64,000 nucleotides of DNA from Sediminicola sp963974715 (GTDB lineage: Bacteria; Bacteroidota; Bacteroidia; Flavobacteriales; Flavobacteriaceae). Below, one piece after another: positions 1 to 8,989 of this stretch; the stretch's first letter is position 1; every line of letters starts with the position of its first letter. The stretch covers positions 18,482-82,481 of the forward strand of contig CAXBDK010000018.1 in the NCBI GenBank assembly GCA_963974715.1. The letters are read 5' to 3'. A model generated the notes under the pieces. That model made no database searches, was not told the DNA's origin, and saw nothing but the letters and a program-made list of their open reading frames with translations. The position numbers and the translations under genes were made by a program.

Positions 1-1318
1 CCGGGGCAGGCTTTTCAGCAGCTGCTTCCGCGGCCATCAACAATACATCGGCAAATCTCATGATGTTATAGTTGATGCCGGACCAGTCGGAGCCCCAACC
101 ACCGGTACCGCGGTTGGCATCCACCTCATCCGCTTGATAGACGTTCTTTTTGGGCAGATAAGGTCCGGAAATATCACCAAAGGCCGCCCTTATCCATGCC
201 TTGCCAGGGTTGTTGCCAAACCCGTTGTAATCGATTCCCCTTCTACCAACTGTATAGTCCACCCGAGGGTCCAAAGGCCCTGAATGCGGTGTAAAGGCTT
301 CATCACTGTTGATCCCATAATCACTGGCCACATCACTTGCCGCGTAGGTCTCCAATAAAGGCAGTCCCGAACCGTCCGTTTGGTATGCATTCACCAGGTC
401 TTGGGTAGGCTGATAAAAACCGCAGCAGGTTTCGGGCTCTAATGGTCCTCCCCCAGGAAAGTTCAAGGTACCGGCCCCATTTCCGTTAAAGGAACGTCCA
501 TCATCCGATGAAAATTGGATGGCGAACATGGACTCCGGCCCATTTTCCCCTGCGAAGTTGAAGTTGTTCACGAATTCTGCATTTAGCGAATAGGGACCAT
601 TGTTGATTACATCGTTGAACAAAGGAAGCGCTTCATCATACTTGCCCTGATATAGGTACGCTTTTGCCAAGAAAGCCTTGGCAACCCACGAATTCGCCCG
701 ACCGAGGATAATATCGTCCCCCAACATATCGATTGCCGCTTGAAAATCCGCTTCAATTTCGGCCCAAATAGGACCAGGATTGGGTTGGTTGAATTCTTCG
801 TTGACCAAATTTTCCACGGAAATGAAGGGCACGTTGCCCCAAAACTTTTGGAGTTCAAAATTAAAATAGCCCCTAAGAAAAAGGGCTTCCCCCTCTTGTT
901 GCGTAAAATCGCCCTCAGGAATCTTACTGATAAGATCGATCACGGCATTAGCTCGGTTCACTCCGCCGAAAATCGCGCTCCATCTTCCCAAAAAGAAATT
1001 GTTACCGGTCTGCCAGTCCAAGGTCTCGATCTGGAACAAGGCGGTGTTGTCACCATCTTCACTGCCCCTATGGGCATCATCCGAAACCACATCGGCCCAC
1101 CAGTTATCCCCGCCGGCCGCGACCCCTTCTCCCTGTCGGTTTACACGTTCCCCATCCATGGCGGAATAAGCAGCCGTTAATTTAAGGTTCACCCCTACCT
1201 CATTCTGTAAGTCCTCATCGGGAATATTGCCCACTGCGGGCTGTTCGGTAAAACTGTCGCTACAGGCCCATAGCAATAGACCTGCCAGTAAAGTTGAAAA
1301 TATTATTTTCTTTTTCAT
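1..1318 (-). CDS. SusD/RagB-family outer-membrane lipoprotein (3' end outside window)
   Basis: Glycan-binding lipoprotein of a SusCD uptake pair, expected on the cell surface as the lid of the SusC transporter. About 439 codons are visible and the C-terminus lies beyond base 1. The start at 1318 (ATG) gives MKKKIIFSTLLAG followed by a hydrophobic stretch and a lipobox LLWACSD, so residue 19 should be the lipidated Cys. The body shows SusD hallmarks: the 'GRANSWVAKAFLAKAYLYQGKYDEA' type TPR-like segment (read in parts) and a conserved 'NYNIMRFADVLLMAAEA' type region close to the edge. It follows SusC with a 3-base gap, so the two are translated together. Substrate cannot be read from sequence. 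The family call is firm. Confidence 0.93.
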   Translation of the reverse strand, partial: MKKKIIFSTLLAGLLLWACSDSFTEQPAVGNIPDEDLQNEVGVNLKLTAAYSAMDGERVNRQGEGVAAGGDNWWADVVSDDAHRGSEDGDNTALFQIETLDWQTGNNFFLGRWSAIFGGVNRANAVIDLISKIPEGDFTQQEGEALFLRGYFNFELQKFWGNVPFISVENLVNEEFNQPNPGPIWAEIEADFQAAIDMLGDDIILGRANSWVAKAFLAKAYLYQGKYDEALPLFNDVINNGPYSLNAEFVNNFNFAGENGPESMFAIQFSSDDGRSFNGNGAGTLNFPGGGPLEPETCCGFYQPTQDLVNAYQTDGSGLPLLETYAASDVASDYGINSDEAFTPHSGPLDPRVDYTVGRRGIDYNGFGNNPGKAWIRAAFGDISGPYLPKKNVYQADEVDANRGTGGWGSDWSGINYNIMRFADVLLMAAEAAAEKPAP

Positions 1319-1321
1319 TTT

Positions 1322-4300
1322 TTAAAATTTTAGATTGACCCCGAAGGAATAAATTGCAGCTAAAGGATAGTTGTTGTCGGAAACCCCAATAGTAAGGTTG
1401 TCTATGGCCCCGTTATCCAAAAATCTAGGTTGTAGTTCGGGATCGACACCGTCATAGCCGGTCAGCGTGAAAAGGTTGGTGCCCTGAAGATAAAAACGCA
1501 CGCTATCCATTCCCAATATATTGGAAATCTGCTCATTAAAAGTATACCCGATCTGTAAGTTCTTCAGCCTCATATATGATCCATCCTCAACGAAGAACGA
1601 GTTTGCAGCTCCTTCATTGTTCGTTATACCCCTACTCAATGCAGGCAATTCTGCATCCAAATTAGTGGGGGTCCAAGAATCCAAGACCCTTACACTTCTG
1701 TTGGCATCAAAGAAAGATGGGAAGTCGGTATATACCTTTTCATTGTTGAAGATGTCGTTCCCTTGCGAACCTTGAAAGAAGGCAGACATATCAAAGCCCT
1801 TGTAACCAAAGGTCAGGTTGACCCCATAGGTGAAATCGGGGTGTGGTGACCCGATAAAGGTCCTGTCATCGTCATTGATCACCCCATCATCGTTAAGATC
1901 CCTGTATTGGAACCGTCCGACCCCATCGGCAGGAGTGGCAAACCCTTGGCTTGCAGCTGCGGCCACTTCCGCTTCGGAAGCAAAGATGCCATCAACTATC
2001 CTTCCATAAAAGGAGGAAATGGGTTGCCCCGCTTGGGTCCTGGTAACGGTACCCGTGGTCCTAAATCCTCCAAATCCCGTCTGGAAGGCACTGATCAGGT
2101 CGATCACTTCATTTTTATAACTGGAGAAATTGATATCCACACCATAACTGAAGCCGGAATTGGTCTGGTCCGCATAACTTAAGGTAGCGTCCACACCCTT
2201 GTTCTCGATGGAACCTATGTTCACATAAGGGGGGGCGGCGTCTATGGATGTTGAACTATACAAACTTCCATTCTGACTGATCAAATCCTTTGTCGTAATG
2301 GTAAAATATTCTGCGGAAAGGTTCAATCTATTTTCAAAGAAACCCATTTCGATACCAAAGTTGGTCGTTTCACTGGTTTCCCATTTCAGATTGGGATTGC
2401 CCGCAGCCTGTAAAATGGCCCCTTGTGTAGCTCCCCCACTACCACTGTACACGTAATTGGCATATTGCTCACTTAGAACGGAAAAATTGACGGTAGGGTT
2501 ATTTACGGGAAGTGTCTGGTTGCCCAACTGCCCCCATGATCCCTTGAGCTTTAACCTACTCATAAAATTATCGGCCGGCCAGAAATTTTCGTTACTTACC
2601 ACCCATCCCGCACTAAAGGAAGGAAAAATATCACTTTTGTTGTCCCCTACAAAACGTGAGGATTCATCCTGACGAACGGTGGCCGTTAACAGGTAACGAC
2701 CTGCGTAATTGTAGTTGACGGTCCCGAACAGGGAATATAGCGAAGAGGCATTATCATAGGCGGATGCGACATTGGCCGCGCCCCCTCCATTGCTCAACAG
2801 GTAGTAATCGGGTGTTTCAAAGAAAAATCCGGTCCTGGAGATTTCCTTGCCCTTCCCCTGAACGGATAAGGCCTCTATACCCACTAGAGCATTGATACTG
2901 TGATCACCGAACGCCTTATTGTAGCTCAAGGTATTGGTCCATACCCATTCGTAGGTATCCTGTTCGGCCTCGGTAAGTGTATTGGTCGCCAACGGTTCGG
3001 AGGATTCTGGGATCAAGGCCCTAAAACGCCTATCGTTGTATGCCCGTATGGAACCACCGATAGAAGTTTTGAACTGTAAACCATCCAAAATATCCAATGT
3101 GGCATATACATCCCCGAACACCCTAAAGGTCTTCCTGAAATCGTCCGCCTGTCTTGTTGCTTCCGCTACAGGGTTGTTAGGGTTTGAAAGACCGGTATCG
3201 TTACTGTAGTTGCCCCCAAAATTGCCCTCGTCATCATATACGGGGACCAGCGGAGACATCCTTGTGGCAAAATTATACCAAGACTGTCCTCCGCTCCTTC
3301 TGTCGAAAGAAATGTTGGTATGTTGTCCGATCCGGACCCTATCGCCCACCTTAAATTCGGAATTCAATCGGGTAGAACCTCTTTTAAAGCCCGTATGGAT
3401 CTGGATACCCTGACGGTTCAAATAACTGGCAGAAAAAAGGAATTTCGCTTTTTCGTTCCCGTTCTCCAAGGTAATGGAGGCATTTTGGGTAATTGCGGAC
3501 CTATAGATCTCATCCACCCAATCGGTACCGTTTTGTTTTACGGTCATGCTGACTGGAGCCCCTTGTATGGTTTCGGGCACAACAGGACTCGCACCATTTC
3601 CATATTGGGGGTGCGAAGGGGTCACTCCATCATTTATCTGGCTTTGCCAAATCATTTCCCCATGTTGTCTTGCGTTCAGCATTTCCGGCAAATTGGTTGC
3701 CACCGAATATCCTGTGTACATGTCGAGCGACAGCTTTGCCGAATCCATATTATAACCACCGGTCTTGGTGGTGATGATCACAACACCATTGGAGGCCCTT
3801 GCCCCATAAATGGCCGCGGCACCGTCCTTAAGTACGTTCATCTGTTGGATATCCGCCGGGTTGATAGAGTTCAGAATACCGGGATCATCCGTTTGTACCC
3901 CATCGATAATATATAGCGGATCGTTACTGTTGCCCGTGCCATATCCTCGGATACGTACTACCGGGGAAGAGCCTGGAACCCCATTATTGGTGATAGTGAC
4001 CCCGGAAACCCTTCCCTGTAAGGCTTCTGCGGCATTGACGATAGGGGTCTTGGTAGCTTCCGCCACATTGACGGTACCTACGGAACCCGTAAGGTCTCCC
4101 CTTGTCTGTGTGCCATACCCCGTTACCACGACCTCATCCAAGGCAGCGGCATCCGTTACCATGGAAACATCGATAGTGGTATTTCCGTTTACGGGAATTT
4201 CCACGGTACTAAAACCCACATACGAAAAAATGAGGGTGGCATCGGAGGCGGCCGTTATGGTATAGTTGCCATCAAAATCCGCTTGGGTACCATTGGTGGT

Positions 4301-4522
4301 CCCTTTTACGATTACATTGGTCCCTGCCAAAGGGTTCCCCATATCGTCCAAAACGGTACCCGTAATGGTTTCTTGGTAAGGAGGTGCGGTTCCCTCCAAA
4401 TCTGGCATTGCTGCCAATGCCGGCCAACCTATCAAGGTCAGCACCATTGACAAAAAGAAGGCTCGGCCCCTTTGAGCGGTATTCGCCCAATTCGCCAAAA
4501 TCTGAAATTTGCTTGGATTCAT
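1322..4522 (-). CDS. SusC/RagA-family TonB-linked outer-membrane transporter
   Basis: TonB-dependent outer-membrane channel of 1066 residues, a normal size for SusC. The N-terminus has a charged start and a hydrophobic signal segment ending WPALAA (about residues 20-38). A carboxypeptidase-D-like beta-sandwich follows (about 52-130, ITGTVLDDMGNPLAGTNV), then a plug domain with the SusC-typical EVVVTGYGTQTRGDLTGSVG. The remainder is beta-barrel rich in aromatic/Gly strands and ends in a terminal Phe (GVNLKF), as expected for barrel assembly. It is upstream of the SusD gene and forms a SusCD unit. The opposite strand carries oxidoreductases starting at 5132, suggesting a shared role in carbohydrate use; the sugar is not identifiable. 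Confidence 0.96.
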   Translation of the reverse strand: MNPSKFQILANWANTAQRGRAFFLSMVLTLIGWPALAAMPDLEGTAPPYQETITGTVLDDMGNPLAGTNVIVKGTTNGTQADFDGNYTITAASDATLIFSYVGFSTVEIPVNGNTTIDVSMVTDAAALDEVVVTGYGTQTRGDLTGSVGTVNVAEATKTPIVNAAEALQGRVSGVTITNNGVPGSSPVVRIRGYGTGNSNDPLYIIDGVQTDDPGILNSINPADIQQMNVLKDGAAAIYGARASNGVVIITTKTGGYNMDSAKLSLDMYTGYSVATNLPEMLNARQHGEMIWQSQINDGVTPSHPQYGNGASPVVPETIQGAPVSMTVKQNGTDWVDEIYRSAITQNASITLENGNEKAKFLFSASYLNRQGIQIHTGFKRGSTRLNSEFKVGDRVRIGQHTNISFDRRSGGQSWYNFATRMSPLVPVYDDEGNFGGNYSNDTGLSNPNNPVAEATRQADDFRKTFRVFGDVYATLDILDGLQFKTSIGGSIRAYNDRRFRALIPESSEPLATNTLTEAEQDTYEWVWTNTLSYNKAFGDHSINALVGIEALSVQGKGKEISRTGFFFETPDYYLLSNGGGAANVASAYDNASSLYSLFGTVNYNYAGRYLLTATVRQDESSRFVGDNKSDIFPSFSAGWVVSNENFWPADNFMSRLKLKGSWGQLGNQTLPVNNPTVNFSVLSEQYANYVYSGSGGATQGAILQAAGNPNLKWETSETTNFGIEMGFFENRLNLSAEYFTITTKDLISQNGSLYSSTSIDAAPPYVNIGSIENKGVDATLSYADQTNSGFSYGVDINFSSYKNEVIDLISAFQTGFGGFRTTGTVTRTQAGQPISSFYGRIVDGIFASEAEVAAAASQGFATPADGVGRFQYRDLNDDGVINDDDRTFIGSPHPDFTYGVNLTFGYKGFDMSAFFQGSQGNDIFNNEKVYTDFPSFFDANRSVRVLDSWTPTNLDAELPALSRGITNNEGAANSFFVEDGSYMRLKNLQIGYTFNEQISNILGMDSVRFYLQGTNLFTLTGYDGVDPELQPRFLDNGAIDNLTIGVSDNNYPLAAIYSFGVNLKF

Positions 4523-5131
4523 AAATAGTTAAATTTTAAGTCAGTTAATTATTCCATTTCAAGAACAATATTAATTAAAAATTAACAATTAACGGTATTT
4601 TAACATAAAATATTGAACGATCAAAAAATTAACACTTAATAAATTAAGGATGTATATATGTTAAAATTTTAAAAATCCCAGTATTGGCGAGCACTTTCGA
4701 GCTTTTGTTTCAGTTCCCTTTTCTATTTTACCCTGTTGCATATCGGTCGAATTTCCCGAGGAAACGACCTAGCAGCGATGAGAGGACGATGCCCTTAAAG
4801 TGCCTTAAGTCACAACATAACCTCCAGAAGTAGGTTCAACTTCGCCTCTTTATTTTTTCCTTATGAAATGGAGTATATCTTTCCTATACCAAACCGTTCT
4901 AAAATTTTTCATACTTTAAATTTTTAACGTACATTTTGGGATGTCAATAACAGGTAGGCGTCCGTAAAAAGAATAATCCAATGGATCCTCCGGGAATACC
5001 TTTACCATTTGGGAGCAGCCAAATAGCATATTTGAACGATAGTGGCCGTGAAATTTAAGTTCGGTCAAAAGAGTGTCGGCAAGACACTTGATAAGTTTTT
5101 TTGTACTATTGTAATTAAAAACAATATAAAA
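4523..5131. other. Divergent intergenic region between SusC and GMC genes
   Basis: About 600 bases separate the divergent SusC and GMC genes. Bases 4523-4680 are very AT-rich, as expected for SusC promoter DNA. Bases 4680-4900 hold no convincing frame. A minus-strand frame at about 4919-5060 could be the tail of an old gene, but it has no start and no recognisable family. No clear operator palindrome was seen. Confidence 0.4.
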
Positions 5132-6838
5132 ATGCCAAACTTTAATATTGATGCCGACCCGAAGCACACCTATGACGCCATTGTCATCGGTTCCGGAATA
5201 AGTGGCGGGTGGGCGGCCAAGGAACTTTGCGAAAAGGGCCTTAAAACCTTGGTCCTGGAACGGGGGGCCATTGTGGAACATCCCCAAGACTACACCACGG
5301 CCCATCTGGATCCTTGGGATATGGAACTCCGTGGGGGACTGACCCCGGCATTACAAAAAAAACATTACAAGGCCATCCGTTCGGGCTTTATAGGGCAGGA
5401 TACGGAACACTTTTTTGCCAACGATGAGGAGAATCCCTATACCGAGGTAAAACCGTTCCTTTGGATACGGGGCCACCAAATGGGAGGCAGGTCCCTATTA
5501 TGGGGAAAACAGACCTACCGCTGGAGCGAACTGGATTTTGAGGCCAATGCCCAAGACGGCCACGGTGTGGACTGGCCCATCCGCTATAAGGACCTGGAAC
5601 CTTGGTACACCTATGTGGAGAAGTTTGCAGGTATCAGCGGCGAACCCCTTGGTTTGCCGCAGCTTCCCGATAGCCATTTCCTTCCGCCCATGGAGATGAA
5701 CTGTGTGGAAAAGCATCTCAAGCAGCGGTTCAAGGACGATTTCCCTCAGCGCCATATGATCATAGGTCGTGTCGCTCATTTGACCCAGCCCCTAAACGGG
5801 AGGGGACAGTGCCAGTATCGCAACAGATGTAGCCGGGGCTGTCCCTATGGGGCTTATTTTAGCAGCAATGCGGTTACGCTTCCCGCGGCCAATGTTACCG
5901 GGAACCTCACCTTTAGACCAAATTCCATTGTACAGTCGATCATGTACGACGAAACCAAAGGGAAGGCCTCGGGCGTGCGTATCATCGATGCCGAAACGAA
6001 CGAAGCTATTGAATACAAGGCGAAGATAATCTTCTGCAACGCATCCACTTTGAGCACCACGCAGATCTTGTTGAATTCCACTTCAGATCGGTTCCCAAAT
6101 GGAATGGGCAACGACAGTGGGGAACTGGGACATAATTTAATGGACCATACCTACCGTGTTGGGGCCGTGGGAAAGGTGGAAGGTTTTGAAAGTTCCTATT
6201 ACAGCGGCCGCAGGCCCAATGGAATCTATATTCCCCGCTATTGGAACATCGACGAAAAATCCAAAACCGATAAATTTTTACGGGGTTTTGGCTATCAGGG
6301 CGGGGGTTACCGTATGGGCAATAGCGAAGCCGCCAACCGCAAAGAGTTCGGGGCTGCCTATAAGGACAGCATCATGAAACCCGGTCCATGGGAATTCTTC
6401 ATCACGGGGTTTGCGGAGTGTTTGCCCTACCATGGGAACAAGGTGTACCTTAATGGCGACGTAACGGACAAATGGGGGCAGCCCACGCTATCCATCGATT
6501 GTGAATACAAGGAAAACGAATTGGCGATGAACAAGCAGATACGGGAGGATGCCGTAGAGATGTTGGAAAGGGCGGGACTGAAGAACGTCATGGGCTTCGA
6601 CAACGAGCACGAGCCCGGATATGGGGTACATGAAATGGGCACCGCCCGTATGGGGCGTGACCCCAAGACCTCCGTTCTGAACGGTACAAACCAGGTACAT
6701 GCAGTAAAAAACGTCTTTGTAACCGATGGCGCCTGTATGACCTCCAATTCGTGTGTAAACCCATCGCTCACCTATATGGCCCTTACCGCCAGGGCCACCG
6801 ATCACGCAGTGGCGGAACTCAACAAATTCAACATTTGA
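5132..6838 (+). CDS. GMC-family FAD-dependent oxidoreductase
   Basis: FAD enzyme of the glucose-methanol-choline family, 568 residues, likely oxidising a hydroxyl of a sugar or glycoside. The Rossmann dinucleotide motif is IGSGISGG (G20, G22, G25). A GGRSLLWG motif typical of the FAD-contact region follows. The C-terminal catalytic segment has HEMGTARMG (His about 500) and the CVNPSLTYMALTARA segment (Asn about 543), matching the usual His/Asn catalytic pair. I use the ATG at 5132 rather than the in-frame GTG at 5042, because the upstream 30 residues are not family-like and the ATG follows an AT-rich leader. No signal peptide is present. The next gene starts 2 bases after the stop and encodes the small partner subunit that carries the export signal. 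The arrangement matches FAD/cytochrome-linked sugar dehydrogenases such as glucoside 3-dehydrogenase; that substrate is inference. Confidence 0.93.
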   Translation: MPNFNIDADPKHTYDAIVIGSGISGGWAAKELCEKGLKTLVLERGAIVEHPQDYTTAHLDPWDMELRGGLTPALQKKHYKAIRSGFIGQDTEHFFANDEENPYTEVKPFLWIRGHQMGGRSLLWGKQTYRWSELDFEANAQDGHGVDWPIRYKDLEPWYTYVEKFAGISGEPLGLPQLPDSHFLPPMEMNCVEKHLKQRFKDDFPQRHMIIGRVAHLTQPLNGRGQCQYRNRCSRGCPYGAYFSSNAVTLPAANVTGNLTFRPNSIVQSIMYDETKGKASGVRIIDAETNEAIEYKAKIIFCNASTLSTTQILLNSTSDRFPNGMGNDSGELGHNLMDHTYRVGAVGKVEGFESSYYSGRRPNGIYIPRYWNIDEKSKTDKFLRGFGYQGGGYRMGNSEAANRKEFGAAYKDSIMKPGPWEFFITGFAECLPYHGNKVYLNGDVTDKWGQPTLSIDCEYKENELAMNKQIREDAVEMLERAGLKNVMGFDNEHEPGYGVHEMGTARMGRDPKTSVLNGTNQVHAVKNVFVTDGACMTSNSCVNPSLTYMALTARATDHAVAELNKFNI

Positions 6839-6840
6839 CC

Positions 6841-7434
6841 ATGGATAGGAGAACAGCTTTAAAATTTACTGGAAACATGACCGCTGCAGCGGTGGTGGGA
6901 CCCTCCTTGCTTTCCCTTTTGCAATCGTGCAAAGAAGAGGCGCGGGTAAACTGGCAGCCCATGTTCCTGACCATGGGGGAGGCGGCATGTATTTCCAAAA
7001 TAGTCGATATGGTGCTTCCACGTACGGATACCCCCGGTGCCCTGGACGTGAAAGTCGATATTTTTATGGACAGGGCCTTTGCCAAACTGTACAATGCCGA
7101 AGGGCAAGATCGGATCCGAAACGAAATAGGAACGTTCAATGCAGATTGCAAAAGGGATTTTGGGGACCACTTTCTGGACCTCTCCGATGCGGATCGAATC
7201 AAGGTCCTGGAAAAAGCGGAGCAAGTCCCAGGCCAGTTCGGTAGCAGTGTCTGGGGTACCGGTGTAGGCCCGCAAGAACCGGTAGGTTTCTACCGCTCGC
7301 TGAAGTCCATGGCACTTTGGGCCTATTTTACATCCGAGGAAATTGGGGAAACGGTGCTGAGCTACGATCCCATACCGGGCGCCTACAATGGTTGTGTGCC
7401 CTTAAGCGAAGTTGGCAATAAATGGAGCCTTTAA
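6841..7434 (+). CDS. Gluconate 2-dehydrogenase subunit 3-family protein (Tat-type small subunit)
   Basis: Small non-catalytic subunit, 197 residues, of a GMC-type dehydrogenase complex. The N-terminus MDRRTALKFTGN has the twin-arginine pattern, followed by an alanine-rich hydrophobic stretch and LLSLLQSCKE. That ending looks like a lipobox, so the subunit may be both Tat-exported and lipid-anchored. The body (EAACISKIVDMVLPRTDTPGALDVKV...) is the typical subunit-3 start. In known relatives this subunit carries the folded catalytic subunit across the membrane, which fits the lack of a signal on the upstream GMC protein. The ATG at 6841 is chosen because it sits 2 bases after the GMC stop and starts the Tat motif. 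Confidence 0.92.
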   Translation: MDRRTALKFTGNMTAAAVVGPSLLSLLQSCKEEARVNWQPMFLTMGEAACISKIVDMVLPRTDTPGALDVKVDIFMDRAFAKLYNAEGQDRIRNEIGTFNADCKRDFGDHFLDLSDADRIKVLEKAEQVPGQFGSSVWGTGVGPQEPVGFYRSLKSMALWAYFTSEEIGETVLSYDPIPGAYNGCVPLSEVGNKWSL

Positions 7435-7437
7435 AAG

Positions 7438-7512
7438 GAAGTGATTTGAATTTTTCTCAATTGGCTCAAAATAGCTAAGTTTCGCTTCAATCAAAAAAGA
7501 TTAAATCACTTC
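7438..7512 (+). other. Inverted repeat in the intergenic leader before the Gfo/Idh/MocA gene
   Basis: The arms GAAGTGATTT (7438-7447) and AAATCACTTC (7503-7512) are perfectly complementary over 10 bases around a loop of about 55 bases. It fills nearly the whole gap between two same-strand genes. It could be an mRNA processing or attenuation structure, or chance; there is no T-run after it. Confidence 0.3.
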
Positions 7513-7520
7513 AATAAAAA

Positions 7521-8888
7521 ATGGAAAACAAGCGCTTTTACATAAACCGAAGGAACTTTTTAAAAAGTTCCACGGCCGCCCTGGCCCTTGCGCCCTTTGG
7601 TGCGTACGGACTGGATATTGTGGACCTGGAACGCAAATGGCGGGTAGGCCTTATCGGCACTGGATGGTATGGCAAGAGCGATCTTTTTAAACTGATCCAA
7701 GTGGCCAATGTGGAAGTGGTCTCCCTCTGTGATGTCGATCAACAGCAATTACAGGAAGCGGGAAAACTTGTTTCCCAACGGCAGCGATCCGGTAAAATAC
7801 CCCGTTTGTACCGGGATTACCGACAAATGCTGGCCGAAAAAGACCTGGATATCGTTCTTATCGGCTCGCCAGACCATTGGCATGCGCTCCAGGCCATTGA
7901 AGCCATCAAATCGGGCGCGCACCTTTACCTTCAAAAACCGATCAGCCTTGATGTGCTGGAGGGAGAGGCTATTTTGGCAACCGCACGAACATATGGGAAA
8001 AAGGTACAGATAGGCACGCAGCGCCGAAGTACGCCCCACTTGATCGAGGGCAAGAAAAATATTATAGATGCCGGGCTCTTGGGCAACATATCCCATGTGG
8101 AAATGTGCTGTTACTACCATATGCGCCTGGATGCAAATCCGCCGGTACGGGAAATTCCCCCTTACCTTGATTACGATCTTTGGTCCGGTCCCGCTCCCCT
8201 AAGGCCCTACATTGGCCTTCCCCATAGGCAATGGCGGGCATTTATGGAATACGGAAATGGGATCGTGGGCGATATGTGCGTGCATATGTTGGACGCCGTA
8301 CGGTGGATGTTGGGACTGGGGTGGCCCAAAAAAGTAAGTTCCACCGGAGGTATCTATGTGCAAAAGGATTCCGTTGCCAATACGTCTGACACACAGACCG
8401 CTATATTTGAATTTGACGGGCTCAACTGCGTCTGGCAGCACCGCAGCTGGGGCACCCCCACCGATCCGGAATACCCTTGGGCGTTCTTTATCTATGGCGA
8501 CAAAGGGACCTTTAAGGGCAGTGTATACCAATACGAATTCGTTCCCCATGGCGATGGGGATACCATTAAAAAGGAAGCGGTCTACGAACGCGGGAAATAT
8601 CCGGAGGACCTACAAGAGGACGGTATAGAGCTGCATACGGCACCGGCCACCCGGGCACATATGTTGGATCTGTTGGCTTCCATCGAGCAAGGTTCCCTGC
8701 CCATTGCCGATGTGGAAGAGGGGCATATTTCCACTGCCAGTTGTATAATGGCAAATCTTTCCATGCAACTGCAGCGGCCCTTGGTCTATGACCCACAACA
8801 AAAGATCATTGTTGGTGATCCGGAGGCCACTTTAATGTTAAAGCGCCCCTATCGCGGTCCGTGGGAGCACCCTTCAAGGACCATTTGA
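7521..8888 (+). CDS. Gfo/Idh/MocA-family oxidoreductase with Tat-type signal
   Basis: NAD(P)-dependent sugar oxidoreductase or glycosidase-like enzyme of the Gfo/Idh/MocA family, 455 residues. The N-terminus has INRRNFLKSSTAALALAPFG, a Tat-like twin-arginine signal, so a periplasmic location is likely. The Rossmann fold begins at VGLIGTGWYGKSDLF. The family motif IGSPDHWHALQAIEAIKSGAHLYLQKP (read in parts; the K of the QKP motif is the usual catalytic Lys) is intact. The C-terminal alpha/beta domain includes GDMCVHMLDAVRWMLGLGWP. Secreted Bacteroidota members of this family often accompany SusCD pairs. It is collinear with the GMC genes and may act on the same sugar or keto-sugar; that link is inference. 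Confidence 0.93.
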   Translation: MENKRFYINRRNFLKSSTAALALAPFGAYGLDIVDLERKWRVGLIGTGWYGKSDLFKLIQVANVEVVSLCDVDQQQLQEAGKLVSQRQRSGKIPRLYRDYRQMLAEKDLDIVLIGSPDHWHALQAIEAIKSGAHLYLQKPISLDVLEGEAILATARTYGKKVQIGTQRRSTPHLIEGKKNIIDAGLLGNISHVEMCCYYHMRLDANPPVREIPPYLDYDLWSGPAPLRPYIGLPHRQWRAFMEYGNGIVGDMCVHMLDAVRWMLGLGWPKKVSSTGGIYVQKDSVANTSDTQTAIFEFDGLNCVWQHRSWGTPTDPEYPWAFFIYGDKGTFKGSVYQYEFVPHGDGDTIKKEAVYERGKYPEDLQEDGIELHTAPATRAHMLDLLASIEQGSLPIADVEEGHISTASCIMANLSMQLQRPLVYDPQQKIIVGDPEATLMLKRPYRGPWEHPSRTI

Positions 8889-8989
8889 AAGCCCCGTAAG
8901 GAGATACAGCTCGTGCCCAAACACCCGAACGATCGTAAAGGGAAAAGCCATCGATGGATGGAACCAAACTAACAACCACCAGGGAAACC

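Noticed and set aside
4916..5305. Minus-strand frame of 129 codons
   Set aside because: Its first half is antisense to the GMC gene; the rest has no start of its own and no family signal.
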